Shown piece after piece: positions 7,894-15,385 of a stretch of 39,766 nucleotides of DNA. The DNA is taken from NCBI GenBank assembly GCA_018266615.1, contig JAFEAB010000004.1:1-39766 (forward strand). Direction: 5' to 3'. This DNA comes from Bacteroidota bacterium (GTDB taxonomy: Bacteria > Bacteroidota > Bacteroidia > Chitinophagales > Chitinophagaceae). A program made the translations under genes and the position numbers. Numbering within the stretch: position 1 is the first letter of the stretch; each line of letters begins with the position of its first letter. The notes beneath the pieces were generated by a model. That model was not told the origin of the DNA, did no database searches, and was given only the letters and a program-made list of their open reading frames with translations.

Positions 7894-9055
7894 TATTCAC
7901 AGCGTTTTCAATGGCTTCAGCAACCTGGAGAAGACTCCATTTCTTTATCATCTCTCCGGAAATTGCCCCCATATTTAAACATAAATTCTTATCCTGGCAA
8001 AGGATCAAAATTTTATTCCTGAAATCAACCGGATCTGTACTATTAAATACAAAACCATTTTTCCCCTCCTTTACCAAATCAACCGCGGCACCACACCTAT
8101 TGCTTACCACAACGGCTCTCCCCGATGCCATGGCTTCATTAATGGCGAGGCCCCAGGTATCTGAAGTTAGGGTTGGCATCACAAAAATATCACCCAGCCG
8201 GTACACCACTGGCATCATAGCCTGGTTTTGGAAAGGGACGAAGTGAATATGCGTATTCCCGGCGGCCATTGATTTTAAACTCGTTTCAAATTCTCCATTT
8301 CCAACAATGATTAAATGAACCGGAAAATGAGTTCCGGAAAGCAGGGGAAGTGTATCAATCAGAAGTTGCGCATTTTTATCCTTCGTAAGTTTTCCGGCAA
8401 ATAGCAAAGTGACGGCCTCTGGCTCAATCCCCAACTCTGCCTTCCATTTATCAGCCTTCAATTGGTAGTTACCATCGCAATCGTAAAACCGGTCATTATC
8501 TACGGCATGTGGAGCAAACAGCAATTTGGTATCAACAACCCTGCATCGCTTGTAATAGTTTCGGTTATTCGTACCTACATATAAACAGATATCTACATGG
8601 CGATATACAAATTTCAAAAACTGCTGCCGGATCAGGGATTTAAACCAGGGCTGAGCGGCAACAAAAGTAGAATCGCCCCGAAATAGAAGCTTTTTCTTTT
8701 TATAAAAAAAACGAATGGCTTTTAGATGGCTTTTAAACGACCACCCGAAAACCAAAACAGCATCCGCATCCCATGCTGAGATTTCCGAACAAAGGGTGGG
8801 GTTGTCAATACCAAAAAAATGATGAGATCCCCGCTGTTTTGCAACATTGTTTACAAAAGTATAGTCATACCCTTCCAACAACGGAATATCCCAGGCTACC
8901 TCCCGTTGAAAACCAGGATCATACTTCGACTCCAACACATCACTCCCCCAGGTATAAAACACCTTCACATCCAGCTTACCCCTTTTTGCCAACAGTTCAA
9001 ACAAGGGTGCATTATACTGAATGGGATGGGTGGTAATGACAGCCAGTTTCTTCAT
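7886..9055 (-). CDS. Glycosyltransferase family 4
   Basis: 389 residues, ATG start (MKKLAVITTHPIQYNAPLF), whose stop/start junction with the upstream gene is ATGA. GT-B fold. The N-terminal half has THPIQYNAPLFELLAKRG, a typical acceptor-domain opening. The C-terminal half has LLFAGKLTKDKNAQLLIDTL, LIIVGNGEFETSLK, the MPTLTSDTWGLAINEAMASG donor-site stretch and VVVSNRCGAAVDLV. The first Glu of the usual E-x7-E is replaced (SDTWGLAINE); the second is kept. It likely adds a sugar to the lipid-linked glycan. The donor is unknown. Confidence 0.87.
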   Translation of the reverse strand: MKKLAVITTHPIQYNAPLFELLAKRGKLDVKVFYTWGSDVLESKYDPGFQREVAWDIPLLEGYDYTFVNNVAKQRGSHHFFGIDNPTLCSEISAWDADAVLVFGWSFKSHLKAIRFFYKKKKLLFRGDSTFVAAQPWFKSLIRQQFLKFVYRHVDICLYVGTNNRNYYKRCRVVDTKLLFAPHAVDNDRFYDCDGNYQLKADKWKAELGIEPEAVTLLFAGKLTKDKNAQLLIDTLPLLSGTHFPVHLIIVGNGEFETSLKSMAAGNTHIHFVPFQNQAMMPVVYRLGDIFVMPTLTSDTWGLAINEAMASGRAVVVSNRCGAAVDLVKEGKNGFVFNSTDPVDFRNKILILCQDKNLCLNMGAISGEMIKKWSLLQVAEAIENAVNIG

Positions 9056-9993
9056 GACAGCCTTATGCTTAATGATATGGGCTTTTTCTTAAACAATTTA
9101 AAAAGGATGAAATTTCTTCTAAGTTTGTTCATATTGGCATAACCCACCAATGCACTTTGAATATTACGGGCAACTTTAAAATGGAACTTAAAACAGGCTT
9201 TTACCATGATGGTATAATAAAATAAAAGTTTATGCTGTTCCATGTAAACGTGTCCGAGTCTTTTTTCTGCTTCGGTGGAATAACTATCCAGGTAACGATA
9301 AACCACCAAGTCTTCCACTACATGGTGTGCATAATAACTTTCCTTCCGGCTAAGCTGCCCGGCATGATCCCGGAGTTGTATAAGTGGTTTATTGATGAAT
9401 CCGGTATCAAAATATCTGGCAAGTTTCACCCACATATAAAAGTCACCTGAAATTTTCATTGATTCATCAAACAAACCGGATTTCTGAAGCGAAGAACGCA
9501 CCAGGCAAACGTTGGCGATATTCCCTGCAATGGAGCCTACGAAGTAGGCAATTTTAGTATGCAGGCAGGTGGATATAATCTCCGGTGTGCGATCAGGAGG
9601 TGGAACTTTGCTGATCTTCCCGGTTTCGTCAATTATATCCCGGTTAGAATAGGAAAATCCGAGGTTGGGATACCGCTGGTGAAATGCCACAACTTCCGCA
9701 AGGCAGTTTGGATGCATGATATCATCCTGGCTCCATATTTTTATTAACGGAGCATCCGATTTTTCAATCAGGAAATTCAGGTTGGGGAATAATCCCCGGT
9801 TCTTAGGGTTCCTAAATAACCTGATCCTTGGATCAGATAAGGACTGAAGGTATTCATAACTCCCATCGGTGGAGCAGTCGTCGAGAACGAAGAATTCGAA
9901 ATCAGCAAAATCCTGATGGAGTACACTTTCCACGGATAGCTGCAGATAGGGCTTACCGTTATATACCGGTAAAATAACTACTATTGGGCTCAT
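9052..9993 (-). CDS. Glycosyltransferase family 2
   Basis: 313 residues, ATG start in an ATGA overlap with the gene upstream. GT-A fold: VVILPVYNGKPYLQLSVES, FFVLDDCSTDGS, the donor/metal motif SQDD (KIWSQDDIMHP) and the GDFYMWVKLAR helix on the acceptor side, with LIQLRDHAGQLS near the C-terminus. This layout fits inverting transferases such as rhamnosyl- or galactosyl-type enzymes, but the sugar cannot be fixed. The C-terminal 70 residues are basic and amphipathic and may touch the membrane. Part of the compact run of glycosyltransferases. Confidence 0.88.
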   Translation of the reverse strand: MSPIVVILPVYNGKPYLQLSVESVLHQDFADFEFFVLDDCSTDGSYEYLQSLSDPRIRLFRNPKNRGLFPNLNFLIEKSDAPLIKIWSQDDIMHPNCLAEVVAFHQRYPNLGFSYSNRDIIDETGKISKVPPPDRTPEIISTCLHTKIAYFVGSIAGNIANVCLVRSSLQKSGLFDESMKISGDFYMWVKLARYFDTGFINKPLIQLRDHAGQLSRKESYYAHHVVEDLVVYRYLDSYSTEAEKRLGHVYMEQHKLLFYYTIMVKACFKFHFKVARNIQSALVGYANMNKLRRNFILFKLFKKKPISLSIRLS

Positions 9994-11273
9994 CCGTTCT
10001 TAATTTCTAATGCCCGATTCAGCAGTTCGGCCAGCTTACGGGTAACATTTTTTGCAGAATAAGAATCAAATTTTTTCATATCAACCTGTTCCGGATTAAA
10101 TGAATTGAAAAATGTACGAAACTCTTTAAATTTTGTGTTGAAATGTTTTTCAATTTCAGGCACGGCTGCCTCCCCATCAAAATCAAGCACTACCCCCGAT
10201 CCGGATTCACGAATAACCTGAACGGCGGTGCTTTTGTTGTGTAAGACGGCAAAAAGGGGCTTTCCCGAGAGCACGGCCTGATATACCTTGCTGGGGGTAT
10301 AATGGGGTTCGGTACTTCCCAAAACAAAGGCAGCTTTTGCCGAATCAAGGTGTACTAATACATCCATATAGGGAATTCTTTTGGGGTACTCGAATATCAC
10401 CGATCCCCACAATCCATGATCCTGTGCCGTGGATTTAATATTAAACGAATTGGGATCGTTGGTGCGGCTACCTGTACCAATGAAATGAAATTCCACATCT
10501 TCAAAATCTTCTCTATGGGCAGCAATCGCTTTGCAAATTGCTTTAAGCGGGGCAAAAGCCTTCGGCAACATCGCTCCTGCGTAAACGAATTGCAACTTAT
10601 TATTGGGTTGAAATAAATACGGTTTAATCCCAAGCTCCTGCAATGCCTGGTGATCTTTAACTTCGCCCCCATAAGGCATAGCCCCCTGGATTACTTTTTC
10701 TCTTAGTTTAGGATTTCTTTCCAACACCGGCAAATAATAGCCTTCCGCTACGCCAGTAATCAGGGAGGCATTCTTAACCGCAATGGGCTCCAATAGTTTT
10801 GCGATAAGCGTGCTAAGCCAATGCCTTGAAAAAATTTTGTTGCTTCCGGGGAACTGATGCACCCAGGGATCAATATAATCAATACCATAGGGGATCCCGG
10901 TTTTCCTTTTAAGCATTCTCCCCAACAGGGCACAGTAAAAGGAAGGAATAGGTATATAAATGAAATCAATTGTTTCTTCCTTAATTAATTTGAACGCCCC
11001 CTTATATAATTGAATAAAGGCCCGTAATCCAATATCTCCCACCATTCGGGGGCGGGAAACCTTAAATGCACTCACTTTATCGATTCGGATGCCCTCCGGC
11101 ATCAGTTTTACCAGGTTAAAATCCGGTTCCTCCTCATAAAATTTTTCGTGAACCGTGAGCATTACCGGCTCCCAACCGAATTCACGCAGATGGAGTGCAA
11201 AGAGCCTGGGCCGGTGCATGCCGGCAAGATTGGAGGGAGGCAAATGCGGATATATGATCAACAGCTTTTTCAA
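9990..11273 (-). CDS. Glycosyltransferase (GT4-like, GT-B fold)
   Basis: 427 residues. The start is TTG at 11273 (MKKLLIIYPHLPPSNLAGMHRP), inside a TTGA overlap with the remnant upstream. No ATG precedes the conserved first strand. The N-terminal half has the acceptor region NLAGMHRPRLFALHL; the middle has GIDYIDPWVHQFPGSNK. The donor half has LQFVYAGAMLPKAFAPLKAI, VEFHFIGTGSRT and HYTPSKVYQAVLSGKPLFA, the pattern of GT4-like enzymes that lack E-x7-E. Its first 26 bases are repeated almost unchanged at 12250-12275, beside the RAYT element, so it once had a tandem relative there. Confidence 0.85.
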   Translation of the reverse strand: MKKLLIIYPHLPPSNLAGMHRPRLFALHLREFGWEPVMLTVHEKFYEEEPDFNLVKLMPEGIRIDKVSAFKVSRPRMVGDIGLRAFIQLYKGAFKLIKEETIDFIYIPIPSFYCALLGRMLKRKTGIPYGIDYIDPWVHQFPGSNKIFSRHWLSTLIAKLLEPIAVKNASLITGVAEGYYLPVLERNPKLREKVIQGAMPYGGEVKDHQALQELGIKPYLFQPNNKLQFVYAGAMLPKAFAPLKAICKAIAAHREDFEDVEFHFIGTGSRTNDPNSFNIKSTAQDHGLWGSVIFEYPKRIPYMDVLVHLDSAKAAFVLGSTEPHYTPSKVYQAVLSGKPLFAVLHNKSTAVQVIRESGSGVVLDFDGEAAVPEIEKHFNTKFKEFRTFFNSFNPEQVDMKKFDSYSAKNVTRKLAELLNRALEIKNG

Positions 11274-11392
11274 CCTTTAAATTCTTCATTTTGCCTGCTA
11301 AAATAATTAAGCAGTATTCGGGATTCTATCTCCCAGTTAAATGTATTTTCCAAAAGAGAAAAATTAGGCTGTTTTTGTGATGCCAATTTCCA
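11270..11392 (-). pseudogene. C-terminal remnant of a glycosyltransferase
   Basis: The last 40 or so codons of a lost gene. It holds KLASQKQPN, then ENTFNWEIES, then LLNYFSRQNEEFKG and a stop. This lines up with the end of the intact glycosyltransferase at 12272-13501 (LLAQKQQN, ENVFNWEMES, LLNYFNQQNFEKAG), with about 24 of 38 residues the same by eye. Its TGA overlaps the TTG of the next gene exactly as in the intact copy. Upstream of the remnant the reading frame runs into a GGTTCGTG palindrome and non-homologous sequence, so the rest of the gene has been lost. An ORF caller would extend it to a 73-residue protein, but its first half is repeat DNA. Confidence 0.8.
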
Positions 11393-11399
11393 AACTGCC

Positions 11400-11456
11400 C
11401 CGGTTCGTGTCTCACGAATCGGAATATCCCTTGCAATGGATCCTGCCACACGAACC
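11400..11456. repeat. REP-like palindrome pair, left flank of RAYT
   Basis: An imperfect palindrome at 11400-11422 (arms CCGGTTCGTG and CACGAATCGG around TCT, one mismatch), then GGAATATCC, then a half-site CACGAACC at 11449-11456. It resembles the right-flank copies and could fold into a hairpin in RNA or single-stranded DNA, as REP targets of RAYT enzymes do. Confidence 0.75.
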
Positions 11457-11508
11457 ACGGCGGTAACAACAGCAGGGCAGATCAAAAACATAAAGAATTA
11501 TCCATCAA

Positions 11509-12069
11509 TTAATTTCCATGAAAAACTGAAAGAAGATTATTTAAAAACCCAAATTCATCTACTCCTTCTTCATAATACCTTGCAGAAGAATAATGATACT
11601 TCAAGTCATCTTCCGCTAATTGCCATTTACCACTTACAGGGTTAAAATGAATATAATCCAGTTTTTGAATTGCCACAGGAAGCGAAATAATTTCGACTCC
11701 CAATGAATCCCTCTGCCATATTTCATGTTTTTTATTTGCATGAAAGACTGAATATTCATCCAATTTTCCCTCTTGTTTTAATTGATCTAAAAGTTTATGA
11801 GCTGCAAATTTCAGAAAACTCCCCTTCGGTGTTTCTTTTCCATTCAACTTATTTAATTTCCAAATAAGGTGAATATGGTTAGGCATTATCACAAAAGCAA
11901 ATACCGTGATTAATTGCCTATCGGATAAAAATTTCAAAGAATCAACTATCAATTGTTTATTCTCATCTGATTTCAATAAATGATACCATTTATGGATAGT
12001 TGCTGTCCAAAAGTATATTTGCCCTAAAGAGGTGTGCGATTTTCTTTCGTCCAAATTTTCTATCAGCAT
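11509..12069 (-). CDS. REP-associated tyrosine transposase (RAYT, IS200/Y1 type)
   Basis: 186 residues, ATG start. Y1/HUH single-strand nuclease: the HUH motif is MPNHIHLIWK at about residue 65-70, preceded by LITVFAFVI. The catalytic Tyr is likely in KLDYIHFNPVSGKW, and the C-terminal signature YHYSSARYYEEG is typical of RAYTs. The N-terminal part FWTATIHKWYHLLK fits the family start (FFVTATV-like). RAYTs are single-copy domesticated relatives of IS200/IS605 transposases that act on REP palindromes; such palindromes flank this gene on both sides. The frame is intact, so it may be active. It sits inside the polysaccharide operon in the same direction as the other genes. Confidence 0.9.
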   Translation of the reverse strand: MLIENLDERKSHTSLGQIYFWTATIHKWYHLLKSDENKQLIVDSLKFLSDRQLITVFAFVIMPNHIHLIWKLNKLNGKETPKGSFLKFAAHKLLDQLKQEGKLDEYSVFHANKKHEIWQRDSLGVEIISLPVAIQKLDYIHFNPVSGKWQLAEDDLKYHYSSARYYEEGVDEFGFLNNLLSVFHGN

Positions 12070-12093
12070 ATAGTTTTATGTCATCCTCTGCAC

Positions 12094-12112
12094 GGTTCGT
12101 GAGACACGAACC
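12094..12112. repeat. REP-like palindrome, right flank of RAYT (1)
   Basis: A perfect inverted repeat: GGTTCGTG, spacer AGA, CACGAACC. It lies 25 bases upstream of the RAYT start codon (12069), so it would be just ahead of the coding region in the mRNA. Confidence 0.8.
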
Positions 12113-12171
12113 AAGGCGAAAACGGGAAAAAGCCGTGATTAATTAACTTTCGGAAAAAACTTCCTATCGCC

Positions 12172-12228
12172 CCGGTTCGTGTCTCACGAACCGGAATATC
12201 CTCTCCACTGGTTCGTGTTTCTTGAACC
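12172..12228. repeat. REP-like palindrome pair, right flank of RAYT (2)
   Basis: A perfect 10-base-arm palindrome at 12172-12194 (CCGGTTCGTG, spacer TCT, and the complementary arm), then GGAATATCC, then a second imperfect palindrome at 12210-12228 (GGTTCGTG, TTT, CTTGAACC). The order palindrome-GGAATATCC-second site is the same as on the left flank. Confidence 0.8.
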
Positions 12229-12249
12229 CCTTCCACAACCATGGCGACA

Positions 12250-12275
12250 GGATATATGCTCAACAACTCCTTCAA
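12250..12275 (-). pseudogene. N-terminal remnant of a glycosyltransferase
   Basis: Starts at TTG 12275 in a TTGA overlap with the stop of the intact glycosyltransferase upstream and reads MKELLSIYP. The first 26 bases are nearly the same as the start of the intact gene at 11273 (MKKLLIIYP), including the shared CATATATCC. Homology then stops and the REP region begins. The 64-residue frame that continues from it is repeat DNA and not a gene. Confidence 0.65.
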
Positions 12276-13501
12276 CCTGCTTTTTCAAAATTTTGTTGAT
12301 TAAAATAATTAAGAAGCTTTTTGGATTCCATTTCCCAATTAAACACATTTTCAGCGAGCATTAAATTCTGTTGTTTTTGGGCTAATAGATGCTCCTTGTT
12401 GCAATAAAATAAAATCGCTGCGCAAAGTTCTTCTACATCATTCACCTTCACCCCTATACCGCAATGTAATTCTTCGTTGAACTGCTTTTGCATTTTTGTA
12501 TTAAATAAAATGATGGCATTCCCCGCCTGGAGGTAGGTGAATATTTTATTGGTGAGAGCAAGTTCCCTGTTTTCCGGAGAACCAATCTCCAGTGCCATTC
12601 CAACATCAAAATTGGAAGAAAATTGCAGCAATTGGGAAGGCGGTACGATTCCACAAATTTCGATCGTGCTGCGCGTTTGATTCCGGGTTTCTTCTACTTC
12701 CGTTTGAAAAGAAGCATCTAATCTTCCTACGAGAGAAAGGGAAATCCTTTCATCGTTCAATTTGATAAGGGCTTTGAAAAGTGGCTCTAACCCCCTGCCC
12801 TTTCCAATGGTTTGACTGAACCAGAATAATTTCAATTTTCCGGAACTGTTGGAAGGATTAAAATTGGGCAACGCCGGCTTAGGAAAAACATTAAATATAC
12901 TGCATATCGGAATCCTCAACCGGGGAAAGTCCTTTTTCACCGCATCACGAATCATCGGGCTTGCCGAAGTAAGATAATGCAGGTTGGGAATGTACTTCTC
13001 CTCGAGGAATCTAACCCGGTCAATTTCTTCTTTCACCTTCCGATCTACTTCCCCCCGGTGATAGTCTTCATAGTCGAAGCCAGCTTTAGCCTGGTTGCTT
13101 CCTGCTGCATTAACACAAACTGCCATCGTGCCAATGCCATGCCCGATATACCAATCGGCTTTAATTTTTCTGGCAGCCTTCAGCAATTCATCATAACCCC
13201 TGATTTGCGAACGCTCTGCAAGCAAAAAAGAATTACCCAGAAATTTATACAACCATTTAAATATTCTGTACTTTAATCGGGTAATAAAATATTGAAAGGG
13301 GTGATTCTTTGGAGAACCGCCAATTTGCAGGTAATTCCACTCCACCTGCTTCAACAGTTCTTCATCCTCATTTTGTGCCCAATCAATATAAAAACAATAT
13401 AGAACGGTAACCTGGTGCCCATTTCTTTGCAGTAAATCAGCTTCCTTAACCAACCTGGGGTTGGTGGATGGCTGTCCGGCGCTAACAAGTACAATTTTAA
13501 T
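12272..13501 (-). CDS. Glycosyltransferase (GT4-like), apparent ATT start
   Basis: 409 residues if it starts at ATT 13501, which gives IKIVLVSAGQPSTNPRLVKE, the expected first strand and the conserved PSTNPRLVKEADLL motif. There is no in-frame ATG, GTG or TTG between the upstream stop (13517-13519) and this motif; the first usual start (TTG 13453) would cut off the whole strand. The middle has YIGHGIGTM and ADWY; the donor half has LKLFWFSQTIGKGRGLEPLF, ISLSLVGRLD and IFTYLQAGNAIILF in place of E-x7-E. It likely adds one sugar of the glycan. A diverged copy of its C-terminus survives at 11270-11392. Confidence 0.83.
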   Translation of the reverse strand: MKIVLVSAGQPSTNPRLVKEADLLQRNGHQVTVLYCFYIDWAQNEDEELLKQVEWNYLQIGGSPKNHPFQYFITRLKYRIFKWLYKFLGNSFLLAERSQIRGYDELLKAARKIKADWYIGHGIGTMAVCVNAAGSNQAKAGFDYEDYHRGEVDRKVKEEIDRVRFLEEKYIPNLHYLTSASPMIRDAVKKDFPRLRIPICSIFNVFPKPALPNFNPSNSSGKLKLFWFSQTIGKGRGLEPLFKALIKLNDERISLSLVGRLDASFQTEVEETRNQTRSTIEICGIVPPSQLLQFSSNFDVGMALEIGSPENRELALTNKIFTYLQAGNAIILFNTKMQKQFNEELHCGIGVKVNDVEELCAAILFYCNKEHLLAQKQQNLMLAENVFNWEMESKKLLNYFNQQNFEKAG

Positions 13502-13512
13502 ACCTCGTGGTT

Positions 13513-14214
13513 TTAATTAGCTTTGATTGCTTCCACATACAAGGAATACTTCTCATGATTTTTTTGATCCTTTTGCAACTCCGGGTCAAATGATCTGCCA
13601 AACTCCATTCGTTCAATTTTTTTGAACCCTGCATCTTCCAAAACCCGTTTCATCACATAAAAGTCATATCCAAACTTGTGTTCTCCACCCTGGCGGAAAG
13701 TATGCGTCAGAATATCAGCCGGTTGCCAATTGGGCGATATGGCCTGTTGCATGCCAAGTGCAGACCATTCGTTCAAATAATAAGCGTGAACAAATTTTTC
13801 AATATCCGGAACAACAATTCGCAATACGCCGGTTTCTGTTAATACCCGGTGGCATTCCTTCAAAAATAGTGGAGTTTCATACTGTATATCCATGTGTTCC
13901 AGCACATGTTCGCAGCGAATTTTAGAAACAGTGCCGTCCCGAAATGGAAGTTTTTTTCTGCAATCGTATGTAAAAGAAATATTCTTACAATAAAACACAT
14001 CGATATTCACCCACCCCGCCTCACCAAACGGCCCTGCTCCCACATTTACTTTCAGGTTGGAGAGCCCGGTAAACTTTTTAATCTTCCTCCGTTTAAATGG
14101 ATTTACGCTACAATTCAGGCGTAATAAAAACGTATTCCATTCAAATCGGAATATCTCAAAAACCTCATTGCTAAGTCCGGTAATCCTTAATAACTTTTCT
14201 TTACTTTTCTTCAT
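13513..14214 (-). CDS. Class I SAM-dependent methyltransferase (Methyltransf_11 type)
   Basis: 233 residues, ATG start. The Rossmann core begins at VNVGAGPFGEAGWVNIDVFY (motif I, about residues 56-75). It continues with LPFRDGTVSKIRCEHVLEHM (the DxxHVLEH segment usual in glycan-locus methyltransferases) and FLKECHRVLTETGVLRIVVPDIEKF. This group often caps or decorates a sugar chain, or methylates a sugar nucleotide, but here the acceptor is unknown. About 130 bases separate it from the glycosyltransferase upstream, one of the larger gaps in the locus; no promoter box was found there. Confidence 0.82.
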   Translation of the reverse strand: MKKSKEKLLRITGLSNEVFEIFRFEWNTFLLRLNCSVNPFKRRKIKKFTGLSNLKVNVGAGPFGEAGWVNIDVFYCKNISFTYDCRKKLPFRDGTVSKIRCEHVLEHMDIQYETPLFLKECHRVLTETGVLRIVVPDIEKFVHAYYLNEWSALGMQQAISPNWQPADILTHTFRQGGEHKFGYDFYVMKRVLEDAGFKKIERMEFGRSFDPELQKDQKNHEKYSLYVEAIKAN

Positions 14215-14344
14215 TTTGGAGTAGATATGTAAATCTGGCGTATTTCAAAAAGCTTTCCTCAAACCATTTTTTGCGATGTCCGAAAAATCGGGAAGGTCAT
14301 CTTATTGCTTTAATCAAATTCGTGATATCGCTTTTTTCCAGACA

Positions 14345-15385
14345 TCAATAGGGCTTACCGATTGCCAAATAAGCAGCAGCAATTTGGTTCACATCAAACC
14401 GCTGCTTTGCAACCCGTCGGCATTCGGTCCGGTTGATATTATTAATCCTTTGCATGGCGTTACAGAATTCCTCGAAGCGTTTACATTTAAACCCGGTAAC
14501 CGCTTCATCAATCACCTCATTTACAGATCCATGTTCAAAGGCAATAACCGGGGTGCCACAAGCCATGGCTTCCGGCATAACAATTCCGAAAGGCTCATTC
14601 CACTCGATAGGAAAAAGCAAAGCCTTCGATTTGCCCAGCCACTCATTTTTCTGTATATCGTTAACCGCCCCTATATAAGATATCTGATCACCATCAACAT
14701 GCGGCTCAATTTCGGTTTTAAAGTATTCCATTTCCTCCGGAAGCGGAGATACATTCCCTGCAATTACCAATTTTTGACCTGTGGCTTTGGCAGCGGCAAT
14801 TGCCGTATGGCAACCCTTAACCCGTTCAATGCGTCCCAGGAAAAAGAAAGGAGCATCCTCATCTATTCTTTTCTGTAAGGTATAAAAATCGAACTCCACA
14901 CAATTATGCACTGCAGTCCAATGTCCTACTCTTGCTGTACGGCTAATTAAATTGGCGCTGCATCCGGTAAAGTGCAAATGTTTATTCCGGAACCGGTTAA
15001 TCTTTACAATATTCTCCGGATTAATTTCCCTTTGATACGTTTGAATTTTTCTGGATCGGTTATTCAGTACAGGAATTAAATAAGCGAGCCTGCCAAAGTT
15101 GTGGATAAGGTCATATTTAGAAGCATTCTTGCGAAGAAAATTCCAAACATAAAATGTGCCTTTCAATTGTTGGAATTTAGTTTGGGGGAATCCCTCTTCA
15201 CCATAACCATAAATAGTGCATCCATCCACTTTTGATCCTTTGGTGACCAATAAATCAACCACATGACCTTTTCTCTGATATGCTCTGGCAATCATATCAA
15301 CGATTCGTTCAATTCCGCCATAGCCCTTGGGTGGCACCAAAAGCCCGGGATCCATAACAAGCAGGATATGAATTGGATTACTCAT
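14345..15385 (-). CDS. Glycosyltransferase family 4
   Basis: 346 residues, ATG start, 8-base overlap with the SGNH gene. GT-B fold. The N-terminal acceptor loop is PPKGYGGIERIVDMIARAY. The donor half has APFFFLGRIERVKGCHTAI, KLVIAGNVS, ISYIGAVNDIQKNEWLGKS and E-x7-E in EPFGIVMPE, followed by AMACGTPVIAFEHGSVNEVI. This is a well-formed retaining transferase of the type seen with trehalose-like and mannosyl enzymes. The sugar cannot be assigned. The last gene before the 130-base gap. Confidence 0.89.
   Translation of the reverse strand: MSNPIHILLVMDPGLLVPPKGYGGIERIVDMIARAYQRKGHVVDLLVTKGSKVDGCTIYGYGEEGFPQTKFQQLKGTFYVWNFLRKNASKYDLIHNFGRLAYLIPVLNNRSRKIQTYQREINPENIVKINRFRNKHLHFTGCSANLISRTARVGHWTAVHNCVEFDFYTLQKRIDEDAPFFFLGRIERVKGCHTAIAAAKATGQKLVIAGNVSPLPEEMEYFKTEIEPHVDGDQISYIGAVNDIQKNEWLGKSKALLFPIEWNEPFGIVMPEAMACGTPVIAFEHGSVNEVIDEAVTGFKCKRFEEFCNAMQRINNINRTECRRVAKQRFDVNQIAAAYLAIGKPY

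Larger units (their letters stand above)
11395..12240. mobile_element. RAYT/REP module (transposase plus flanking palindromes)
   Basis: A unit made of a REP-associated tyrosine transposase gene with GGTTCGTG palindromes on both sides (11400-11456 and 12094-12228). It sits precisely between two glycosyltransferase remnants. The same pair of motifs, a palindrome followed by GGAATATCC and a second half-palindrome, occurs on each flank. Its ends are inferred from where homology to the neighbouring glycosyltransferase genes stops. Confidence 0.7.

Noticed and set aside
11270..11491. A 73-residue ORF in front of the 9990-11273 gene taken as a real gene
   Set aside because: Its first half is translated REP palindrome and its second half is the tail of a lost glycosyltransferase. 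It is listed as a remnant.
12081..12275. A 64-residue ORF upstream of the RAYT gene
   Set aside because: Only its first nine codons match a gene start; the rest is REP repeat sequence.
13504..13516. A longer N-terminus for the 12272 gene beyond ATT 13501
   Set aside because: The few extra codons (L-K-P-R-G) contain no usual start and have no family match.
14215..14344. A promoter or RNA in the 130-base gap after the GT4 gene at 14345
   Set aside because: There is no TAnnTTTG box and no stable hairpin with a U-tract; only a short CGATTTTTCG repeat is seen.
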